Source: an uncultured Lachnospiraceae bacterium (lineage in GTDB: Bacteria > Bacillota > Clostridia > Lachnospirales > Lachnospiraceae). Taken from it: 64,000 nucleotides of DNA. Below are positions 48,700 through 58,584 of the stretch, piece by piece. A model generated the notes under the pieces. It made no database searches and was not told the origin of the DNA. It worked only from the letters and a program-made list of their open reading frames with translations. The first letter of the stretch is position 1. Every line of letters begins with the position of its first letter. The stretch lies in NCBI GenBank assembly GCA_947626435.1, contig CANQSB010000014.1, positions 1-64,000 of the forward strand, given 5' to 3'. The translations under genes were made by a program, and so were the position numbers.

Positions 48700-51297
48700 A
48701 TGAAAAAGATAAGAGGCTCAATCATGGCAAAGTTTATCGCTTGGATAGTGTTTCTTGCGGGAGTGGGCGTGGCAGTCGTAGGCGGAGTGCTGACGGGTAT
48801 GGCAGTTGATAATAACTGCTATACGAAGTCATACAAACAAGTGATAGATGAGAATTATGGCACTATAAACAGTATGAATAATAACAGGGCATTTTCGCGT
48901 GATATTAACGGTCGGGGAGACAGGGTTTTGGACAGAAATTTCAAATACGGTATTGTCAGGGCGGATACCCTTGCGGACATTAAGCTTTCGAGCGAGGACA
49001 GCTATGTGGCAGGAAACTTTTCGCAGGCTGATTTGGACAAAATCGCAGACAATCCAAACGGACTGATGCTGACGCAGATAAGGTGCTATTTTAATAATAA
49101 TGGTGATTACTCTATAAAGAGCAGAGGCTATTATGAGGATTATCTGGATAGCAACAATGTTTTCAGGGTGGGTGTTTATCCCGATGGTGAAAGCGTGTCG
49201 GAGAATAACGCCGCGGAGACATCAGGCGACTGGAAAAGCTTTTATGCGGACAGCGTATGCTATGACACGACAGGCGGTATTTTTTACTACTATGTAGGAA
49301 CTACACAGAGGTATTATCCGGTGCAGAGCGTGACGCTTTCCTATACGAGCCCTGTTGACGGAATAGCGCGCAATTATGCGTACAGCTATGATTTTGATGA
49401 AAAAACATATATATTTAATAATGTATGGGAAAGCGAAGGAACTGAAGAAGAAGTAACCTATGATGGTGAACCGGGTGAAATGGAAGGAATCGAAGAAACC
49501 GATGAGGAAATTATACATGACGCATACAGCGACAGCGAAAAAGAGGAGAGTGACAAAATAGAGGCGCTGCTTATGGGCGACGAAAATGGCAGGATTACTT
49601 TTGACAAGCTAAACAGCACATCATTTAACTATAAATGCTGGGGCGTGTTGACTATGGACAACATAAGGCGAATCGATGTTTCGGGGATTAAGTTTATAAA
49701 TGCAAAAAATATCACAAAGCAGAGTTTCAAGGACAGCCCGGGATATTATCTCGATGAAAATTTCACGCTGATAGTAAATATGGCTGATGAGAGTGAAAAC
49801 TATTGGGTAGTTTCAATAGTGCCGCTTGAGTCTGAAATTGATGCAAATCTGAACAGCGACAGCCAGTACGAACAGCAGAAATATATACTGATAACAGCAT
49901 ACAATATGAGATATTCAGCAATATATATGCTTATAGCCGGAATAATTGTGACATTAGCGTCATTTTTCTTCCTTATATATTCAGCGGGTTATCGTAAAAA
50001 CAGCGATACCGTAATAAAGCTGCCGATAATTGATTACATGCCGTTGGAGATTTTGACCGCGATAGTCATAACGGTTGGCAGTGTACCCATTTTAGCCATA
50101 GATATTGCTTTTAATTTTGACAGCAGATATGCTATGCTTGGGATAGATTTATCAATGGTAGCAGTGCTTGCTATGGCAGGCATACTATGTGCTTTCCTGC
50201 TCAGCCTGACAGTAAGGGTGCGCGCGGGAAAATGGTGGCGCGGGAGCATATGTTACTCGGTCTACAAGGCGCTGAGAAAAGCAGCGTCAATATTTGCCGG
50301 AAATATCAGCCTGCTCTGGAAGGTCATCGCCGTACTTGCAGCAATATCAGTCGTGGAGCTTATTGCTATCAACATATGCTGGCATGAAATGGATATTTTG
50401 GTTATACTGTGGGTTATGGAAAAGGTGATTATTTTTGTGGTATTCATATGGCTTGCGCTGCAGCTTAAAGGACTTCAGGAGGGCAGCAGACGCCTTGCGG
50501 ACGGTGATTTACAGTACAAAATCAGCACAGAAAAAATGTTTTGGGAGTGCAGAAAACATGCCGAAAACCTGAACAAAATCGGAGACGGAATGTCAAAGGC
50601 GGTAGACGAGCGCATGAAAAGCGAGCGCTTAAAGACAGAGCTTATCACCAATGTATCGCACGACATTAAGACGCCGCTGACTTCCATAATAAATTATGTG
50701 GATTTGCTTGAAAAAGAGCATTTGGAAAATGAAAAGGCGGTTGAATATCTCGAAGTGCTCGAGCGGCAGTCTGCAAAGCTTAAAAAGCTTACAGAGGATT
50801 TGGTCGAGGCGTCAAAGGCGTCGACAGGCAATCTTGAAGTCGAAAATGAGCAGATTGAGGTGGGTGTTTTTTTGACCCAGACAGTCGGCGAGTTTGAGGA
50901 AAGGCTTTCGACGGCAGGCTTGGAGCTGATTGTCAGCAAACCCGACGATAAGGTGTATATTACGGCAGACGGCAGGCATCTGTGGCGCGTGGTTGACAAC
51001 TTAATGAATAATATCTGCAAATACGCCCAGCCTGATTCAAGGGTGTATGTAAATCTGGAAACTACGGACGAGGATATTTCGATAATATTTAGAAATATGT
51101 CAAAATATCCTTTGAACATAAACGGTGACGAGCTGCAGGAGCGCTTTGTGAGAGGAGATAAGTCAAGGAATACGGAAGGACATGGACTCGGGCTTTCCAT
51201 AGCCAAGAGCCTGATGGATTTGATGAAGGGCGAGATGAATATTTATGTTGACGGCGATTTGTTCAAGGTTGTATTGAAATGGCATATTCAAAAGTAA
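48700..51297 (+). CDS. large membrane sensor histidine kinase
   Basis: Several TMs, a large N-terminal extracytoplasmic region, ITNVSHDIKTPLTSIINYVDLL H-box and GHGLGLSIAKSLMDLM. Confidence 0.92.
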   Translation: MKKIRGSIMAKFIAWIVFLAGVGVAVVGGVLTGMAVDNNCYTKSYKQVIDENYGTINSMNNNRAFSRDINGRGDRVLDRNFKYGIVRADTLADIKLSSEDSYVAGNFSQADLDKIADNPNGLMLTQIRCYFNNNGDYSIKSRGYYEDYLDSNNVFRVGVYPDGESVSENNAAETSGDWKSFYADSVCYDTTGGIFYYYVGTTQRYYPVQSVTLSYTSPVDGIARNYAYSYDFDEKTYIFNNVWESEGTEEEVTYDGEPGEMEGIEETDEEIIHDAYSDSEKEESDKIEALLMGDENGRITFDKLNSTSFNYKCWGVLTMDNIRRIDVSGIKFINAKNITKQSFKDSPGYYLDENFTLIVNMADESENYWVVSIVPLESEIDANLNSDSQYEQQKYILITAYNMRYSAIYMLIAGIIVTLASFFFLIYSAGYRKNSDTVIKLPIIDYMPLEILTAIVITVGSVPILAIDIAFNFDSRYAMLGIDLSMVAVLAMAGILCAFLLSLTVRVRAGKWWRGSICYSVYKALRKAASIFAGNISLLWKVIAVLAAISVVELIAINICWHEMDILVILWVMEKVIIFVVFIWLALQLKGLQEGSRRLADGDLQYKISTEKMFWECRKHAENLNKIGDGMSKAVDERMKSERLKTELITNVSHDIKTPLTSIINYVDLLEKEHLENEKAVEYLEVLERQSAKLKKLTEDLVEASKASTGNLEVENEQIEVGVFLTQTVGEFEERLSTAGLELIVSKPDDKVYITADGRHLWRVVDNLMNNICKYAQPDSRVYVNLETTDEDISIIFRNMSKYPLNINGDELQERFVRGDKSRNTEGHGLGLSIAKSLMDLMKGEMNIYVDGDLFKVVLKWHIQK

Positions 51298-51494
51298 CGG
51301 AAAGTAACGGTGAGACATTATTTGTATTGACGATGTGTGCTGTAATATAGTAAAATAAATAAAAGGGGAGGCGTATAAGTTTTTTGAAATTCCATTTGAT
51401 GTCAGGCATTCGTAACTTGAGCCTGAAAAAATGGAGGCGGCAGGGCACTTATAGAATATGGTGATATATCGGCTTTATATGGAGGATTTTACTT

Positions 51495-51737
51495 ATGGCA
51501 ATAATAAGGTTTTTCTGTTACGATAATGATTTGTGCGTTGGCGAGGCGCTTTTCTATCCTAAGCATGTTGTGCTGAATTGGAAGCCTGACAAGGAATTGA
51601 GCCCCCATGCTTTGAGGTACAAATACCGATACACAGACTATTTTATAAGCCAGCTGTGCACGATGCCCAGAGAGTTTGTCAAGAATAAGTCCACTATTAT
51701 GATTAAGTATCATCACTTGATTTTGAAGAAGGAATGA
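51495..51737 (+). CDS. hypothetical 80-aa protein
   Basis: ATG preceded by GGAGG (TATGGAGGATTTTACTTATG). No family recognised. Confidence 0.5.
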   Translation: MAIIRFFCYDNDLCVGEALFYPKHVVLNWKPDKELSPHALRYKYRYTDYFISQLCTMPREFVKNKSTIMIKYHHLILKKE

Positions 51738-51825
51738 CAGCTTTATAACCTTGCTGAAAATATTCATATATAATTTAACAAAAATTTACAGCCAAATCTT
51801 AGTAAAGTTGATTATGCTTTGCAGG

Positions 51826-51854
51826 TTGATATTTTGGCGTATATAGGTTATACT
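51826..51854 (+). promoter_or_regulatory. sigma-A-like promoter for the downstream ncRNA
   Basis: TTGATA - 17 nt - TATACT. Confidence 0.7.
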
Positions 51855-51860
51855 ATAGTT

Positions 51861-52079
51861 AATCTGAAATGTGCGATTACTCTTGTCATTTTGAACCTAC
51901 ATCACTTTAAACGGGATTCCTACATTGCCTGATTAATGTCATGCCCCCCATTATGGCTAGGGGAAGACAGCGAGATGGTTGCGGTTGCCCACCTAGCATT
52001 GGCTAGGAGTCAAAATACAGGAGACGGCATTTTGGAGAGACACTAAAGAAAGAGCAGCCTTTGGGCTGCTTTTTATATT
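51861..52079 (+). ncRNA. ssrS: probable 6S RNA
   Basis: Own promoter and terminator, about 200 nt, no ORF. Conserved-looking blocks TTTTGAACCTACAT, CCATTATGGC and CCACCTAGCATTGGCTAGG, recalled as resembling clostridial 6S RNA. Confidence 0.6.
52053..52079 (+). terminator. terminator of the ncRNA
   Basis: AGCAGCC-TTTG-GGCTGCT followed by TTTTATATT. Confidence 0.85.
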
Positions 52080-52103
52080 ATCTTAAATAGCGGAGGTATC
52101 AGT

Positions 52104-53777
52104 ATAAACATCAATCTCAACAGGGGCAGGCGGCTTTTGATTGCTGTGCTGTGGGTAATAATCGCAGTCGGCATATACCAGTGCGCTGTGACGCTCAACG
52201 GAAAGGACAATCCGAAAGAAACGGCTCAGTTTGAGAAAGAGGACGAAGGGCAAAGCGACGAAGGCACGAAATTAAACGAAAAAACACAGGTTGAAAATCC
52301 TGCCGCAAACATTGCGGAAACGCCCGCGCAGGAGGAAACGCTTCCATTTGACCGCAATATAAGAGTGCTTATCAAGACAGAAAATTTTGATGACATTTTC
52401 CATAAGGAAATAAGGCTGGCAGGTACAGAAGGATTAGAGGTAAGGGTTGGCAGTAAAAGTAGGACCTTTGCTCCCGGCGAAGAGTGTCGGATTACGGCCG
52501 AAAGCCTTGCAGGGAACACGCTTATCATACGCAGCGGTGGTGGCAGTAACGAAAATGAAAATGGAAGCGGCGATGACGGAAGCGAAAATGGAAACGGAAA
52601 TGGTGTCAGCGGTGGTGATAACGAGAATGGAAATGGCAGCAGCGATGGTGGCAGCGGAAACGGCAGAATACGACTGCTTAATGTAAAGAGAAACGGCGAT
52701 GCGCAGTACAGAGGAACTATTGAATGTTACGGCACAGACAACGGAATAGTCGTCGTAAATGAGCTTACGGTTGAGGAATACCTTTACGGTGTGGTGCCGA
52801 GCGAAATGCCATCGTCATATCCGATTGAGGCGCAGAAAGCTCAGGCAATAGGAGCGAGAACTTACGCGTACTTCCACAAAAGGAAATACGCCTACCCGCA
52901 GTGGCGGGCGCATGTTGACGACAGCACGACATTTCAGGTGTATATGAATATACCCGAAACAGACGAGGCGCGGAATGCCGTTGACGCAACAAGAGACTTG
53001 GTGCTGCTGCATGACGGCACGCTTATCCAAAGCTTTTACTATTCCACATCGGGCGGCTACAGCGCGGGGAACGGAGCATGGAGCGACGGTGTATTTACGC
53101 AGAGTGAGAACGACTATATGCTTGAAACAGGCGAGGATATTTTCACTGAAAATAGCAGTGAGAGCGAGCAGAGATACAAGGAATACATAGACAGCGGCAA
53201 TCCGAATGACATCGAATATAATGAGCCATGGTACCGCTGGGAATACATAAAAAGCTTTAATGCAGACATCGCAAAAAAGCTTTTCACACGCCTTTACGCC
53301 ATGTATCTGTCACAGCCCTACAATGTGCGTATTAGGTCAAAACTTTTGAGTGCGGATAAACTGGTGGAGGAAACACAGATAAACGATATACGCGTGCTGA
53401 CGCGCCAGAAAAGCGGGCTTGTATCGAGTCTTATCATAGAAACACCTAATTTTACCGTAAATGTGCGCACACAGAACAGTATACGGCAAGCGCTTGCCTT
53501 TACAGGTGATGTCGTGATAAAAAATGACGGAAATGCTTTTACAGTGGGAAACATCCTGCCGAGCGCATATTTTTACATAGAAAAAAGCTTTGATAAAAGC
53601 GCGGAAAAGGGGAATAATCTAAAGGGTATAGTAATACGCGGAGCCGGATTGGGGCATGGCGCGGGAATGTCGCAGAACGGCGCAAAATGTCTGGCGCAAA
53701 AGGGTTTCACAGCGGAGCAGATATTGGCATATTATTATAAGAGCAGTATAGAAGCTATATCAGATGGGAGCTTTTAG
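52104..53777 (+). CDS. SpoIID/LytB-domain protein
   Basis: YLYGVVPSEMPSSYPIEAQKAQAIGARTYA and GAGLGHGAGMSQNGAKCLAQKGFTAEQILAYYYK. Start uncertain: in-frame ATA at 52104 fits the RBS, supplied ORF uses TTG at 52137. Confidence 0.85.
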   Translation: MNINLNRGRRLLIAVLWVIIAVGIYQCAVTLNGKDNPKETAQFEKEDEGQSDEGTKLNEKTQVENPAANIAETPAQEETLPFDRNIRVLIKTENFDDIFHKEIRLAGTEGLEVRVGSKSRTFAPGEECRITAESLAGNTLIIRSGGGSNENENGSGDDGSENGNGNGVSGGDNENGNGSSDGGSGNGRIRLLNVKRNGDAQYRGTIECYGTDNGIVVVNELTVEEYLYGVVPSEMPSSYPIEAQKAQAIGARTYAYFHKRKYAYPQWRAHVDDSTTFQVYMNIPETDEARNAVDATRDLVLLHDGTLIQSFYYSTSGGYSAGNGAWSDGVFTQSENDYMLETGEDIFTENSSESEQRYKEYIDSGNPNDIEYNEPWYRWEYIKSFNADIAKKLFTRLYAMYLSQPYNVRIRSKLLSADKLVEETQINDIRVLTRQKSGLVSSLIIETPNFTVNVRTQNSIRQALAFTGDVVIKNDGNAFTVGNILPSAYFYIEKSFDKSAEKGNNLKGIVIRGAGLGHGAGMSQNGAKCLAQKGFTAEQILAYYYKSSIEAISDGSF

Positions 53778-53778
53778 A

Positions 53779-54612
53779 ATGTCGGATATACCTTTTGGCA
53801 CGAGATTATACAGATTTCAAAAGCAGGTACGCAGAAGTGTCGCCGAGGCGGAGGTCGCAGTCTACGCCTCGGGTGCTGCGTTCTTTTTGTTTTTGTCCAT
53901 TATTCCTATGATAATGCTGGTGAGCGGATTTTTGCCGCATGGGGCGATTGCGCAGAAGGATATGGTAAATATTTCTCAGGCGGTAATACCCGAGCGTGTG
54001 TACAGCTTTCTAATGGGGATTGTGGACAGCTATCATAGAAATAATATGACACTACTGTCATTTTCAGCTGTGGTTATTGTGTGGTCGGCGTCAAAGGGAA
54101 TGCTTGCGCTGATACGGGGCTTGAACCATATATATGAGGTTGAGGAATCGCGGAATTATATAGTGCTCAGGCTTAAGGCGGCGTTTTACACTGTGTTTCT
54201 GTTGTTTGCTGTGGTATTGTCTATAGGCATACTGGTGTTTGGAAATACTGTGGCGAAAATGCTTATTCCTGACGGCGGCTTTGCTGAAACACTGTGGCGT
54301 GTGTTTGGCGGCTTGCGCCATATCTTTGTCGCGGGAATGATTTCTGTGGTTTTCTGCACTATGTACAGCCTGCTGCCGAATAACCAGCTTTCGTGGCGCG
54401 AGCATTATCCGGGGGCGGTTTTTACGTCAGTGTTCTGGACGCTTTATTCGTTTGCGTTTTCAGTGTATATAGACTATTTTGACGGGTTTGCGATGTATGG
54501 GAGCCTTACTACGATCATTATTGTGATGATATGGCTGTATTTCTGCATGTATATATTTTTCTGCGGGGCGCTGGTGAATAAGTGGATTTTTGAGCGGGAG
54601 GTTGAGGTCTGA
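53779..54612 (+). CDS. YihY/BrkB-family membrane protein
   Basis: AAFFLFLSIIPMIMLVSGFLP, WSASKGMLALIRGLNHIYEVEESRNYI; multiple TMs. Start at MSDIPFG. Confidence 0.85.
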   Translation: MSDIPFGTRLYRFQKQVRRSVAEAEVAVYASGAAFFLFLSIIPMIMLVSGFLPHGAIAQKDMVNISQAVIPERVYSFLMGIVDSYHRNNMTLLSFSAVVIVWSASKGMLALIRGLNHIYEVEESRNYIVLRLKAAFYTVFLLFAVVLSIGILVFGNTVAKMLIPDGGFAETLWRVFGGLRHIFVAGMISVVFCTMYSLLPNNQLSWREHYPGAVFTSVFWTLYSFAFSVYIDYFDGFAMYGSLTTIIIVMIWLYFCMYIFFCGALVNKWIFEREVEV

Positions 54613-54751
54613 TTTACGGAGGGCGTATTAAATTGTTAAGATTTATTTTTTTAATTGCTTTTAGCTTAGTGTGAGAGTATATTTTATAATGATAAGCATT
54701 TAGAAGTCTTAAAAAAGGGCTTGAGAATGAATTAAATGGAGGAGAGGGATT

Positions 54752-56422
54752 ATGAAAAACAATATTAGATTTTTGGCTTTAGCTTTGGCAGGCATACTGG
54801 CACTGGGCGGATGTTCTTCGCAGGAAGCGTCAAAGGCAGACGAAGAAAGCAATGAAACTATTGAATTTGGCGGGTCAGGCGCGGAAAATGGAAATGCGGA
54901 GGAAACAAAAGAAACATCAAATGAACAGGCTGACGAAGGACAGGCGCAGACAGATGAGAGCGCGGAGACTTTGGATGCAGAGGCAGGGCAGGCAGAGGCG
55001 CCTGCGGTTTCAATAAAACAGAGCGAGAGAAGGGAAATATATGACGACACAGGAAAAGTCCTGATTGTGACGGAAAGCCATGCGATTGTTGAGATTACTT
55101 CTGATGGGTTTGATGCCTTGAAGAACACTGTCGAGGGTTATTATGGAAAAGATAATACTGACACATTAGACGGCATGACGGAGGAGGCGCAAAATCATCT
55201 TCAGGGAATGAAGGAATTGGAGGACTATGATGTTTCGCAGTTTCCGACTTACTATATGGATAAGACAGCCAGCCTTGAGAGAAGTGACAGCAGTGTCATA
55301 AGCTTTTCGAATATGGATTATGAATATTGGGGAGGGGCGCATGGCAATTATGCTACTTACGGATATACGGTCGATGTGGAAAGCGGCAGCGAATTAAAGT
55401 TTGAGGATATAATCGCTGATATGGAGGGCTTTCGCGCAGAGGCAGTGCCGTATGTGACAGACAAGCTTGATGAGGATTATGGCGATGGACTTTTCCCAGA
55501 ATATGCCGAGACTGTGGGCAGTACGTTTGGCGGAGAGTATGAGCCTAGCTGGTTTCTGAACGCGACGGGGATTGTCATTGTGTTCCAGACCTATGAGGTA
55601 GGACCTTACGTGATGGGGCAGGCGGTTGTTACATTGCCGTATTCGCAGTTTGGCAAATATATGAATGAAAAATACCTTGCGCCGAAGGGTGAGCTTGTGG
55701 CAGGCGTTTCCGCAAATATGGATATGTCGGCGTTTCTTGGGGAAAGCGGAGAGGTTTCGCTCAATTCGATAAATAACGAGTATGACGCAAGCGAGGTGCT
55801 GATAGTCGCTGGAACGGCGAGCGAACAGGTTTCAACTGGCTATTTTCAGGGTGCGTATGTGGTGAGAAATGCGCAGGGCAGGATTTTTATGATTGTTTCC
55901 GCAGATAAAAATTCCTTTGTTTATGAGATTACGGGCGGAAATATCACAAAGTGTGATGAGCTTGTGGATTCTAGGGTGATCAGTGAAAATGTAGGTACGG
56001 ACAAGCTTAGCTTTAGCGTGGATTTGAATATTTTAGGCACATATTTTTCCAATATGATATATAAGCTTACGGATGACGGAAATCTTGAGCAGACAGAGGA
56101 GATATTTTATACAAACATTGATAAGCGGTATGTCACGCTTGAATCGCTGTATGTTATGACAGTAATGAAGGAGCTGCCAGTAGTGCAAAGCGGCGGGGAA
56201 AATAAGCTTGCGGTCGGCACGAAGCTTTATATAACGGGCACAAACAATAAGGATAAGGCGTATTTTGAGATTGTCAAAGATGACGGCAAGGGCGGTATCG
56301 AGTTTACGGGAGACAACGGAGAAATTGATTTTTCCATAGAACAGTCAGGAAGCGGTAGGACACTTTACATTGACGGCGTTTCAGAATATGAGTATTTTGG
56401 TAAGATTCCGTACATGCAGTGA
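54752..56422 (+). CDS. lipoprotein with RsiV/DUF3298-like domain
   Basis: Lipobox LALGGCSS, acidic linker, DUF3298-like YEYWGGAHGNYATYGYTVDVESGSELKFEDI. Confidence 0.75.
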   Translation: MKNNIRFLALALAGILALGGCSSQEASKADEESNETIEFGGSGAENGNAEETKETSNEQADEGQAQTDESAETLDAEAGQAEAPAVSIKQSERREIYDDTGKVLIVTESHAIVEITSDGFDALKNTVEGYYGKDNTDTLDGMTEEAQNHLQGMKELEDYDVSQFPTYYMDKTASLERSDSSVISFSNMDYEYWGGAHGNYATYGYTVDVESGSELKFEDIIADMEGFRAEAVPYVTDKLDEDYGDGLFPEYAETVGSTFGGEYEPSWFLNATGIVIVFQTYEVGPYVMGQAVVTLPYSQFGKYMNEKYLAPKGELVAGVSANMDMSAFLGESGEVSLNSINNEYDASEVLIVAGTASEQVSTGYFQGAYVVRNAQGRIFMIVSADKNSFVYEITGGNITKCDELVDSRVISENVGTDKLSFSVDLNILGTYFSNMIYKLTDDGNLEQTEEIFYTNIDKRYVTLESLYVMTVMKELPVVQSGGENKLAVGTKLYITGTNNKDKAYFEIVKDDGKGGIEFTGDNGEIDFSIEQSGSGRTLYIDGVSEYEYFGKIPYMQ

Positions 56423-56443
56423 TTTTAAAGGCGGTGAACCTAT

Positions 56444-56785
56444 ATGATCTTGAAAAATAAAATAAAACTTGATGATTTGACAGAAAATTCAAACAATTTT
56501 TATCTTGACAGAATAAAATTTTGTATTCATAAACCGACAGGCATTGTGTCAATCGATGAGGAATTTCATATAGACATGGAATATGAAATCTGCAACGAGG
56601 TCGGGACAATGAGTGATATATACGGCGGGGATATTTTGCTTGATCCTGTAGGCATTGTGTGGGAGGCACATCCTAATATCGAAAGGAACAGGGAAGCGGG
56701 CATCCCGTCAAACGGAAGATTGCTCACTGATGAAGCAATCATAAATGAATTGACTGAAATAATAAAGAAGTGGGTCATATATTAA
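56444..56785 (+). CDS. hypothetical protein
   Basis: 113-aa ORF with plausible start following the lipoprotein gene. No family recognised. Confidence 0.5.
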   Translation: MILKNKIKLDDLTENSNNFYLDRIKFCIHKPTGIVSIDEEFHIDMEYEICNEVGTMSDIYGGDILLDPVGIVWEAHPNIERNREAGIPSNGRLLTDEAIINELTEIIKKWVIY

Positions 56786-56817
56786 CAATTAACAGTGGAT
56801 AAGGAGGTTTGGATTAT

Positions 56818-57126
56818 ATGACTGATGAGCAATGGAACAGCATGCCCTTGATGATTAGGCTGTCAAATATAGCAGGAGAGGTAAAAAGATGCGTGGACAC
56901 AAGGAACAATTTTATGAATGGCACTGCTAAAAAGGATTACAGCCAATTTTATTTTGACAAGGTTTCAAATTTGATAAGCCTGACGTTTAAAAATGATGAA
57001 AAGAACAGGAAACGCGAGTTTGAAGATGAGCTGGGGGAGCTGCAGAGATTTTTGAATGGTGATGCCGATTCATCATATATTATGAGGTATTGGAATCAGT
57101 TCGCGCTTGCTTCGGACAAAATATGA
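56818..57126 (+). CDS. hypothetical protein
   Basis: ATG behind AAGGAGG. No family recognised. Confidence 0.5.
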   Translation: MTDEQWNSMPLMIRLSNIAGEVKRCVDTRNNFMNGTAKKDYSQFYFDKVSNLISLTFKNDEKNRKREFEDELGELQRFLNGDADSSYIMRYWNQFALASDKI

Positions 57127-57165
57127 TTTAATATTTATTACCAATATTTATTGCAAAATTATTCC

Positions 57166-57194
57166 TTGACATTTTCCACTTGATGGCATAAGAT
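57166..57194 (+). promoter_or_regulatory. putative promoter of the T-box leader
   Basis: TTGACA - 17 nt - TAAGAT. Confidence 0.6.
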
Positions 57195-57200
57195 GTTTCT

Positions 57201-57512
57201 TAGATGTTTAAAATAATTTTAAATAATAAGACAAATGCGGTGAAGGTGCAAAGTAGCGCTATGCTTTCTGCCAGAGAATGGAGGCCATCGGCTGTAAGCC
57301 TCCTACAGTTCAGGTATGACGACGAATTTCCCACCGGAGCAGTCTTTTTGAAATGTGTGTTTAGAATTGCACATTGTAGGAAAGAACGTGTCGGCACGTT
57401 ACGCCGCCAATGAGTGTAGGGCATTTTGTCATAGATGCCTTAAATCAGGGTGGTACCGCGGTTTATTCGTCCCTTTCAGCTTGGTGCGTGCTAGGCTGGG
57501 AGGGACTTTTGT
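57201..57512 (+). promoter_or_regulatory. T-box riboswitch leader (Phe) upstream of pheST
   Basis: T-box core AGGGTGGTACCGCG (TGGTACCGCG at 57451-57460), candidate TTC specifier in GACGAATTTCCC and terminator GTCCCTTTCAGC ... GCTGGGAGGGACTTTT (57469-57510). Confidence 0.92.
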
Positions 57513-57538
57513 ATTTTACGAGAATGGAGGATTTATTG

Positions 57539-58558
57539 ATGAAGGAAAGGTTAGAAAAGCTCAAGGCGGAGGCAATCCGCCAGATTAATGAGAGCGAGGC
57601 GCTTGACAAGTTAAATGAAGTCCGCGTCAATTTTCTTGGCAAAAAGGGCGAGCTTACGGCGGTTTTAAAGAGCATGAAGGACGTAGCCCCCGAGGACAGG
57701 CCCAAAGTCGGGCAGCTTGTGAACGAGGCGAGAGAAGAAATCGAGAAGGTTCTTGATGAGGCAAAGACAAATATGGAGAGGAAGCTGCGCGAGGCAAAAA
57801 TGGCGGCGGAGGTCATAGATGTGACACTTCCGTCACAAAAAAGCAACATGGGACACCGCCACCCAAACACTATAGCGCTTGAAGAAGTAGAGCGCATTTT
57901 CATAGGAATGGGTTATGAGGTTGTGGAAGGTCCCGAGGTTGAAAAGGACTATTACAATTTCGAGGCGCTGAACATTCCCGCAGACCACCCCGCAAAGGAC
58001 GAACAGGATACATTTTATGTAAACGGTGATATTCTGCTCAGGACTCAGACGTCAGGCGTGCAGATACATGAGATGGAAAAAGGCAGGCTCCCGATTAGAA
58101 TGATTGCTCCAGGGCGCGTGTTCAGGGCAGATGAGGTTGACGCGACACATTCGCCGTCTTTCCACCAGATAGAGGGGCTTGTGGTTGACAAAAACATAAC
58201 CTTTGCGGATTTAAAGGGTACGCTTGCGGAGTTTGCAAAGGAGCTTTTCGGCGAGGGCACAAAGGTAAAATTCAGACCGCATCATTTCCCGTTTACAGAG
58301 CCGTCTGCGGAGATGGACGTTTCGTGCTTTAAGTGTGGCGGCAGCGGATGCCGTTTCTGCAAGGGCGAGGGCTGGATTGAAATTCTTGGCTGCGGCATGG
58401 TGCATCCAAAGGTACTCCGCATGTGCAATATAGACCCAGAGGAGTATTCGGGCTTTGCTTTTGGCGTAGGCTTGGAGAGAATCGCGCTGCTCAAATATGA
58501 AATTGATGATATGCGCCTGCTTTATGAAAATGATATAAGGTTCTTAAAGCAGTTCTAA
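57539..58558 (+). CDS. pheS: phenylalanine-tRNA ligase alpha subunit
   Basis: VNFLGKKGELTAVLKSMKDV, HPNTIALEEVERIFIGMGYEVVEGPEVE, FHQIEGLVVD, GFAFGVGLERIALLKY. Start after the T-box terminator. Confidence 0.96.
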   Translation: MKERLEKLKAEAIRQINESEALDKLNEVRVNFLGKKGELTAVLKSMKDVAPEDRPKVGQLVNEAREEIEKVLDEAKTNMERKLREAKMAAEVIDVTLPSQKSNMGHRHPNTIALEEVERIFIGMGYEVVEGPEVEKDYYNFEALNIPADHPAKDEQDTFYVNGDILLRTQTSGVQIHEMEKGRLPIRMIAPGRVFRADEVDATHSPSFHQIEGLVVDKNITFADLKGTLAEFAKELFGEGTKVKFRPHHFPFTEPSAEMDVSCFKCGGSGCRFCKGEGWIEILGCGMVHPKVLRMCNIDPEEYSGFAFGVGLERIALLKYEIDDMRLLYENDIRFLKQF

Positions 58559-58584
58559 TAATGGATAGATAGGAGAGATTTAAA

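Noticed and set aside
53779-54612. Annotation of the YihY protein as ribonuclease BN
   Set aside because: It is a multi-pass membrane protein; the old RNase BN naming of this family is a known misannotation.
57410-57538. N-terminal extension of pheS in the ORF track
   Set aside because: It lies within the T-box antiterminator/terminator; the real start is the ATG at 57539.
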